A stretch of DNA of 39,679 nucleotides, taken from Dentipellis sp. KUC8613 (Eukaryota > Basidiomycota > Agaricomycetes > Russulales > Hericiaceae). A model generated the notes under the pieces. The model was not told the DNA's origin and made no database searches. It saw only the letters and a list, made by a program, of their open reading frames with translations. The stretch covers positions 1 to 39,679 of the forward strand of contig NSJX01000093.1 of NCBI GenBank assembly GCA_002286715.1, given 5' to 3'. Position numbers and translations under genes: made by a program. Positions 32,652-39,679 of the stretch are shown piece by piece; the stretch's first letter is position 1; every line of letters begins with the position of its first letter.

Positions 32652-33889
32652 CTATACGCTGTAGACTTTCGCGGCATTCTCTCTCGCAACCTTCATAACC
32701 CTGTCCGTATCCCACCTCTCCCCCGCAATATTTGCCACAAATTCTGCTGTCCATGGTACCATTGCCGTATGACACAGAGGCAGCCGGCCCTTAAAGGACG
32801 TCAGGGAAGAGTATATGTTCGAAGGTACCATGTACGGCGCATCTGTCTCTAAGATAAAGCGAGGTGACGCCGAATTAGCTGCCATTTGATGAACCAGTGC
32901 GGACGTGTTTTGGTTCGTTGAATACGTGATGACGCCTTCATATCATTATCAGCGACAATATCAGAGGAATTCGAGAGGCGTAGAGGTCCTACCTGTTATT
33001 CCAATATAGAGATTGGGGAAGTGATCCAGTAGCCGTTGCGCAAAGTCCGGCGAATCCGTGAAGCAATGGATGTGGATCTACAGATGCTGAGCTCTCAATG
33101 TCGAGCAGGGCACTAGGGGTGTAAAGCTTACCTTGTGGTCGTTGGGTACCTCTTCCTTCAAAATCCGCTCGGTATCTTCCTCCGCTTCTCGCGTATGGAT
33201 TGTCAGAGGCTTGTTCAACCGTACCGCGTGCCGCAGCTGCCTGACGAATACCTCCCGCTGTTTCTCTCGTTGAGAAATATCATAGTGGTAATCCAGGCCA
33301 ATCTCTCCCCAGCCGACGCATCGAGAATGAGCCATGGCCTGTAGGCTGGGACGCATGTTAGAAGTGTAGACCGCCCGTGAGGATTTAAAATTCACATTTC
33401 CTTCTCCACATCGTCGGTATAATCCTTCGATTCATGTCTGGATCGGCGGAATGAGTGCCGGGGTAAAGTCCCTGCAGAGAGCACCATCATCACTCACGGA
33501 TGGACGCCTAAAAGCTCGCCGAGTTAGTCACAGTAGTTTGCCCACCTCAAGTTCAACTCACCCATAACGAACCAATACTCAATACCACCCCACTTGTCAA
33601 CCCTCCCTTCTTCCGTCAGTGCCGAATCTGCAATCTCCTTCCACACCTTCTGCACGGGCGCCTCGCACCACACGTCCACGATCGCCTCGACGCGGTGCCC
33701 GGCGTACACGCCGCGCACGAAGTCGTACACTGTCGCATGCCTCGCGTCCTTGAATTTGCCCCGATACGCAGCATAGGTAGACACGAGATGCGTATGCGTG
33801 TCAACGATGGGGATTTGCGTGCCGGATGGGTGCGCGGGGAGCAGGAGGTTGTCCTCGTTATGGCTCTGAGACTTCTTGTTCTTTCCCAT
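32652..33889 (-). CDS. TatD-family metal-dependent hydrolase
   Basis: Minus-strand exons 33889-33562, 33507-33498 (10 nt), 33437-33396, 33345-33132, 33077-32993 and 32935-32652; introns 50-60 nt; 320 aa, normal for the family. Metal-binding residues of the amidohydrolase-fold TatD nucleases are all visible: H32 and H34 (VDTHTHL), E141 (GWGEIGLDY), H177 (LTIHTRE), H202 (IHCFTDS) and D258 (LETDAPYM). The start MGKNKKSQ is the first ATG in frame, with a lysine-rich N-terminus. TatD proteins are two-metal 3'-5' exonucleases acting in DNA repair and in DNA fragmentation during cell death; fungal relatives include yeast and fission-yeast Scn1-like proteins, so the exact substrate is uncertain. Conserved housekeeping gene. 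Confidence 0.92.
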
Positions 33890-34409
33890 TTTATCTCTGA
33901 CACTTGGTGTGTGTTTAGATCGTGCGGTGTATGATGGACGACGAAGTAACTGAAGGGGTATACTGTGGTAGATGCGAGTGGTCGTAATATTATGAAGAAC
34001 GGTGTGAACTACTCTGCATTCGAGCATGAAAGCTGTCCGCAAGTCGCGGCTAGTCCGAATGCGCCCTCTCACCGACCTCCTTCATTCCACCGCTCTGAGA
34101 GGCAAACGTAAAATTCATTGCAAAACAACATAAATACATCGTAATACTTAGATGTAATAGGAGAAACTCAGAACCTAACCAAATTGCGTGAGCGATGATA
34201 TCGTAAAAAATGCGTGATATACATTATGAGCATGAACGAATTCGAGATGGGACGTGATGGGACAGCGAATGCAAGTGGCAGAGCGAACGAATAGATGGTG
34301 TGGGACACGAAAGAAATCAGGAAATGAAACACAGAGATAACCGCTAACCGATAATGTGCGATAATTGTCCAAGGGTTCAAAAATGTATAGTGGATGCTTC
34401 GCGCGAAGC
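33890..34409. other. Spacer between two minus-strand genes
   Basis: Holds the promoter of the TatD gene and the 3' flank of the gene ending at 34410. No coding sequence is supported. Confidence 0.5.
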
Positions 34410-37400
34410 TCAACTCACCCCGCCGCGCGCAGCGAGTAATAGTCGCAGCTCCCCGATGCAGTCTACGCACCGCGCCTGCACCTCACGCGCATTTTCTAGT
34501 AGCGGCCGGATGTTCTCTGGCGTCATCGCCAGCTTCGGGTCATTTTGGTGGAGTAGGCCCTCGCTGTAACCAGCGATGAGAGACGGAGGGGGCGCGGACC
34601 GCACTGAGCCTGTCATCATGCCCCTCCTACTACCTTTCCCCGATGTTGGCCGATGCGGACTGGGACTGGGGACTTGCGTACGTGACTTGCTGTTGGACCG
34701 CTTGCCCTTGGTCCGAGAGCTCCGATGCTCAGGCTCTACCGCCTCCTCAACATTAGAGAGACGTGTCGGTCGTATAGAAGGCAGAGGTGGAACTGCTGAT
34801 AACGGAATCTGGCTGGACCCCATCGCAGCTAATCGGGCGGGAGTCTGCAGAGGGGAATCTCCTTTGACGGAGAGAGACGACTGCGACGCGGCAGCGCCCT
34901 TCTTTGGTGTGATAGGGTCGCCATGTTTGGCGTGCAGATAAGGAGACCGCGCCTTGCGGCCACGGACAGTAGCCAAACCATCACGGCTGACTCCCAGCGC
35001 CTTGGCCGCGGCATCGAGGTCCTCCACAGACTCGATACGATCCCAGTCTTCGTCGTCGTCAGGTGTTAGACGGCTACCTAGGTCAGAACCGCTACTCGAT
35101 GGATGTGAGGTGCTTTTGGGGAGATCCGAGTGCTCGGAATCGTTCATCGACGACTTGCTCTTCTGAGCGAAACGGAAGATAGACGCCAATGACGGGCGCC
35201 GCGGCGACAATTTGTGGGTGTACGACGCGGAGGTGTTGAAGGGGGATATCGCGCGGATTGAAGCTATCGACTCGGGCCCCGTACTGGTTTTCGATTGTCG
35301 GCGTTGAGAAGAATGTCCGACGGATGGAAGGTTTCTCGGTTGCCCGTGGCTGTCCAGAGACGAGTCCGCACTGGCCGACGCCGAAGAAGACTGGAATGGC
35401 GGTTGACGCTGGTGATTGCTCCGCGTGAGCGATTTAAGCATATCGCGCAACCCACTCATCCCCAGCCGGCTACTTCGCCTTTTCTTCGACGGCGACGCGT
35501 TCTGCATCGACTCCTCCGACGGCAGAGTGATTGTGCTGCTCATGGGATCGCCCCAGTGCCACGTCCGGTTGATCGGCATGTCCTCTGGTATTTGCGAATC
35601 AGCCGCCATGGAGGCAGACGAGTCCGCGTTATTGAGCATATCGCGCAATAGCCACAACTGACGCTGGCTCAGGTCGTTGCGACCCGTCGACGCACGCCAG
35701 CCGAGATTTGGTGGGGAAGCTATGGGTGGACCAGGATGAGATGCGAACGGCGGCTTCGATTCGTCTCCAGCAAGAGTCACTGCGCGCTCACGGCTCTTCC
35801 GACTGCTAATAGAGTCTACGCCTACATCGGGTGTCGGTGCTGATGTAGTGGAGGATGGGGGTGACATTGGCGCAGGGTTTCCGCCTCCGAGCTCAATGAG
35901 AAGTTCCGCACATTCCCAGGATATCTTGTACTTCGCATCTATGGTATAGAAGGCTGTCGCGAACTGCTTCGAGGTATCGTGTGAGGCTGTGGGATTGGTA
36001 TTCGAGCGGGCTCGCGAGCGTGGCCGAGGTATGCTGAAGAATGTCGGGGATGTTGCGCGTGACGGAGGACGGGAATGTTCCGCGATAACTGCCTGGATCT
36101 CTCGGACAAGGACTTCATACGTGCCCTGAAGTTCCTTGAGTTCTGCATGGGAGATCAGCAGGCGTCCTCAAGGCGAGCATGACAAGAGAGCTTACTATCC
36201 ACGCTAGAAGCGAAGTCACGGACCATTCCCAGATCCCTCTTGAGGCCTACCTGCGCCTGACTGATTCTCGCCGGAATCTTCAGGTCACCTAATGAATTCC
36301 GTCGAGGAACGTTGGTATTCGTCGGCACAGCGGGCGGTGGTTGTGTCGTCCTTCCCAACGACGCTGACTGCGGTGAGCCAGGCGGCTTCGTCGGCGACGC
36401 ACGAGGCGTGAGGGTTGACGTCGAAGTATGTGAATTGTGGGATAGTTGGGATATTTGCGAAGGGGGTACCTCTGTCGATGGCCGCAGTAACAGCGACTCA
36501 ATGGCGGGTATGGCATCCGACTCTGAGGCCGCGAGGACATGACCGTTGCCCTTCGTGACACGGGGAGGAGATGGTGGTTGGAGTTCTATCGGAGGCAGAA
36601 GCTCTTCCGACAAACTCCTCGTCACTTCACCAGCGACTGGAGGTAGTAGTGCTGAGATCGGCGGCTCCGGGCTGGGCAGCATCTCCTTTTCCTGAGCCGC
36701 GGAACTCTTCGTTCGTTTGTGTTTCTTCGAGCCCGTCGCAAGGCTTATGCGCCGCATGCCGCCCATGAAGCTCCGATGCCCTTCCTCTTTGTTCTTCTCA
36801 GATTCGCCCTTGACCTCCTTGCTGAGATCGTCCGTGCTCGTAGCAAATGTGGAACGCGAGGTCGAGCGGCCAAGCGTCATAGCTCCATGGGACGTATGCC
36901 GAGGGAACAGAGTTCGGCCGGGAGGGACTTGCATCGACGACGGACGCTTAGGCCTGCCAGGTGACGGGGGCGGCGTGCCATCCGGTGTCGAACCCTGTGA
37001 GCCTGAGCTCGTAGGCCGAAAGTTCATCACCGACGCGCGCTTCTTGCCCATGCGCGTCGGCGAGTCTTGGACCGCCGCGATTGATCGAAGTCGATCGATG
37101 CTCTTCTCATGCTTGAGTTCCATGGCTGCTAGTGCTGGCGGCGACTCAGCCCCGACGCCGCCAGAAGACCGAAAAAACCAGCTCGAGTGCTTCGAGGAGG
37201 GCGAGTGTGTCTGGCTCTGGTTCTGGTGCGCGTCGGACGTACGGCTAGCGGGCCGAGGTGTTGCGTCCTTGTTGGCATCCATCTCGTTCAGCACAATGTC
37301 TGCGGGACTCGTGCTGGAGCGCTTCTTGCGACCACCCCACCGCTTGACGGAGCCGATGCGGGAGAGGAGCGGCGTCTTGGTGGGTGGTGATTGATCGGGA

Positions 37401-38404
37401 GAAGGAAGGGGCGGCGCTGGTGGGTCGTGTGACGTTGAAGCGAGAGGCGCTGGTGCTGATTGCTCGTCGCGACTGCGATCCAGAAGCTCGAAAACGTTGC
37501 TGTCGGGTGGACGGGACTTTTTGCGTAATCGTCTGCGCTCCTTGTGGATGGGCGGGCTAGGTGGCAGCATACCAAGGGCGGAATTGCTACCGGTTCGCAA
37601 AGGGAGATGTGCCATAGAGGAGTAGGCTACCGAGTCTCGTCCTGACGGGACTGAAAACACCGATAGATTCGGGGAGCCGGGAAAAGGTTCAGTGATGCCA
37701 GCGGTAAGCGACGCCGGTAATGGGGGAACAGGCGGAGGTGGTGACGCCTGCTTCAGAGCCATGTTCCTTCGCGATCGCGCGGTGACGGTGCGGTCCTCCT
37801 CCTGATCTGCAAACCCGAGCCCGTCGTCGTCGTCGGAAGACCAAGCGCCGTTGCGAGGAGGCGAATTGGCCTTATCGAGTTCGAAATCATCGTCCCAGTT
37901 CTCTGGCTCTTGAGCAACCTGGGGCAGTTTAGCAGCCTGCTGTTGACGGGTAGACTCGCCTCTCCTCGCCTGCCGTCGTGATGGCGACACAGGCGAATCC
38001 GTCTTGTCCTCAAAGTCGTCATCCCAGTTCTCGGCCTGGGCCAGATGACGCTTCGGCGGTGTCGACGGTCCAGGATCGGCCCACTCCTGGAATTTGGCAG
38101 ATGCCATGACAGGATCGATGCTGGAGGGCTCCTCAGCATGAGGGCTGGATTTGGACCGACGTGGGCTAGCTTCGCTTTCCCAAGCTGAACTGGATGTCGA
38201 CTGACGCGGATCGCCTGCGCTGACATTGCGTTGCTTTGCGTTGCCATTCGCGTCGTTGCCTTGCTGAAACAGAAAGTCGTCATCCCAGTTCTCTGAAGGA
38301 GCTGTAAGGCACGAGCGTTGGAATAAACACGTTAGAAAACCACGCGAGCAATACGGCCTCAAGGCAGACGCACCCGAGGCGTGATGTACGTTCGAAACGG
38401 TCAT
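34410..38404 (-). CDS. Large disordered protein with three ENWDDDF motifs, possible Byr4/Bfa1 septation GAP subunit
   Basis: Minus-strand exons 38404-38374, 38301-36196 and 36142-34410 (introns 72 and 53 nt), 1289 aa. The ATG at 38404 is preferred because the 72-nt intron has good sites and puts MTVSNVHHASAPSENWDDDF at the N-terminus. ENWDDDF recurs with Trp at residues 16, 103 and 146. Most of the protein is Ser/Pro/basic and probably disordered, with PPxPP tracts. More ordered segments are about 690-800 (ARISQAQVGLKRDLGMVRDFA into a helical stretch and KYKISWECAELLIELGG) and the last 60 residues (LIAGYSEGLLHQ, ARCVDCIGELRLLLAARG). Byr4/Bfa1 proteins pair with Cdc16/Bub2 as the GAP for Spg1/Tem1 at spindle poles and carry acidic WDxDF-type motifs. 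That assignment rests on motif resemblance and is moderate at best. The coding region itself is secure. Confidence 0.75.
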
Positions 38405-39361
38405 GCAGCGCTCGTAGTATCGTGAATCGCGAAGATAGTCGCGTCTATGTGGGTTTCGAGGGCCAAGGCGCGTAGAAAGAAGAAGAAAAGGACGCTGGCG
38501 GGTAAGGATATGCTGTTGTCGTGGTCGTTGTGAGTAGTTATGTTGGCGTTCTGCCGGGAAATTGCCTATATCCTCTCTTCTCACGCTTTACATAACCTTC
38601 CTCCTCCGAACAACGTTGCCTCGAAGCAGCAGTTGCGTTACACAAGTGAGAGTAATACACTTCTCCATATTTCCAGATATCAATTCAACACAACACAAGC
38701 ATTGTACCAAAAATCCCTTCGTTCCGAATCTCATAACTGACATTCGTGCCTAAATCAGCCCACCGAGAGAGCGAGAATTCAGTGAACTCTTCTTGCATCC
38801 GGATCCGCGACGACGACGTGAGCTTGTAGAAGGCGTACCCTAGGAATACGTCGTCAGTCTATGTGAAGAACAAAAGGACGCTCAGATGACGACGTACACC
38901 ACACGGCCGATAGGCGGTGAAGCCTTTCCGTGTATAGAAGGAGTCGACGAGCACCAGATGGAGGCACAACACTGGCAGCCTTGCTCCTCACTGGGGAGAC
39001 GGTACCAGGAGCAGATGCCGCTCTGGAGACTGTAGGCCGCCGCCAAAATCTAGCGGTTCGTCCTCATGGGATTCTTCTTATAATAACTAATCACTGAATA
39101 TTGCCTGGCCCTAGGCCGATCGCGTGCGTGTTCTGTGGCAAAGTTACCTCAAGGCGACGGAAATTCTTACCTTGACATCACCGGATGCCCTTCGTCGACG
39201 ATGGCTCAGGGATTTGACGTATCCTACAACATTTCTTTCGTCCCACATCCGTAGGCCTGCAATCCCAACTTCTGCGAGCACGGTCGTCTGGGTTTACATC
39301 GAAGGAACTGTATGTATGTATGTCATCGTTTCTGCTGCGACCACAGACCAAATCCTCCTAA
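38405..39361. other. Intergenic, no gene recognised
   Basis: Begins with the promoter of the minus-strand gene at 38404. Short plus frames at 38540-38753 and 39124-39417 have no family features. Nothing else is visible. Confidence 0.45.
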
Positions 39362-39679
39362 CCTCGCCTCCAAACGTATCCATCTGCCATCGTGCCCGTC
39401 GCCCAATTTACTACTAAATGCCTCTGCAGGACAGCGACGCTATGCGACAGCTCGTACCCGAAACAAAATCAGGCTGTGGACGGCTTCGCTTTGACGCTCG
39501 TGGTCTTTGATCCTGACGGTCGGGGAGTAGCCGTACCTGGTGTCGCGCTGAATGAAAACGCAGGAATCGACGAGGTAATAGGCACTGCGGGTCCGAGATC
39601 TTCCTTCGTGAATCCGACCGAAATGGAAGTCGTGGATACGATGGCAGTAGCGATCGGCGTCGTTGGGATGGTGGGGTTC
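39362..39679 (+). CDS. Open frame running off the right edge, unrecognised
   Basis: A frame open from 39362 to the last base (106 codons) with no stop. From about 39431 it looks coding, with segments such as VDGFALTLVVFDPDGRG, VALNENAGIDE and SFVNPTEMEVVDTMAVAIGVVGMVGF. TGCAG at 39425-39429 could be a splice acceptor, so the true exon may start at 39430. The Val/Gly-rich end could be a beta-strand or membrane segment continuing outside. No ATG or family could be assigned. Confidence 0.35.

Noticed and set aside
36717..37394. 225-codon plus-strand frame
   Set aside because: Antisense of the large minus-strand gene at 34410-38404, without family features.
1..39679. tRNA, rRNA, transposase or reverse-transcriptase genes
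   Set aside because: No cloverleaf with a good T-loop, no rRNA-like blocks, and no DDE or RT motifs were seen in the frames examined.

Overview
The window looks like nuclear DNA of a basidiomycete fungus, probably an Agaricomycete and perhaps a polypore. The reasons are many very short introns (mostly 48-73 nt, GT-AG, with CTNAY-like branch sites), no operons, pyrimidine-rich leaders before secreted-protein genes, and families typical of mushroom-forming fungi (DUF6534 membrane proteins, expanded MYND proteins, secreted S53 proteases). Exon joins below were worked out by hand from frame, splice sites and family fit.

Layout: (1) 492-3451, a four-exon protein with a Zn2Cys6-like cysteine cluster and C-terminal coiled coil. 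(2) 5254-6972, a secreted protein with a long Asp/Ala/Thr/Ser repeat and a CBM19-like C-terminus. (3) About 8415-16180, a tandem duplication of roughly 3.94 kb carrying two intact nine-exon S53 sedolisin genes (9593-11775, 13509-15699) with matching promoters and the same GC-AG intron. The left copy ends in a short fossil of the 3' end of the neighbouring MYND gene. (4) 16129-18017 (minus), a decayed MYND-finger protein gene. (5) 18981-about 19541, a small secreted protein with a duplicated PxHPGxGL motif ending in dibasic-like sites. (6) 21926-24254, a sugar/quinate-type MFS transporter. (7) about 24690-25880 (minus), remnants of a DSGS serine-protease-like gene. (8) 26445-28657, a DUF6534 membrane protein in 21 exons, several of them 10-28 nt. 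(9) 29618-30794, a broken pepsin-like aspartic protease lacking its flap. (10) 31158-32427, an unrecognised protein with a poly-Asp tail. (11) 32652-33889 (minus), a TatD-family metal hydrolase. (12) 34410-38404 (minus), a large disordered protein with three ENWDDDF motifs, possibly the Byr4/Bfa1 septation-GAP subunit. (13) an open frame running off the right edge.

The left and middle parts are accessory in character (secreted proteins, tandem duplication, three decayed genes). The right part holds conserved housekeeping genes. There is no convincing biosynthetic cluster, mobile element, CRISPR array, rRNA or tRNA. The extracellular proteases, the CBM19-like protein and the transporter fit a lifestyle of external digestion and uptake, but nothing shows co-regulation. 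The most unusual items are the peptide-precursor-like gene, the micro-exon gene and the duplication breakpoint fossil.
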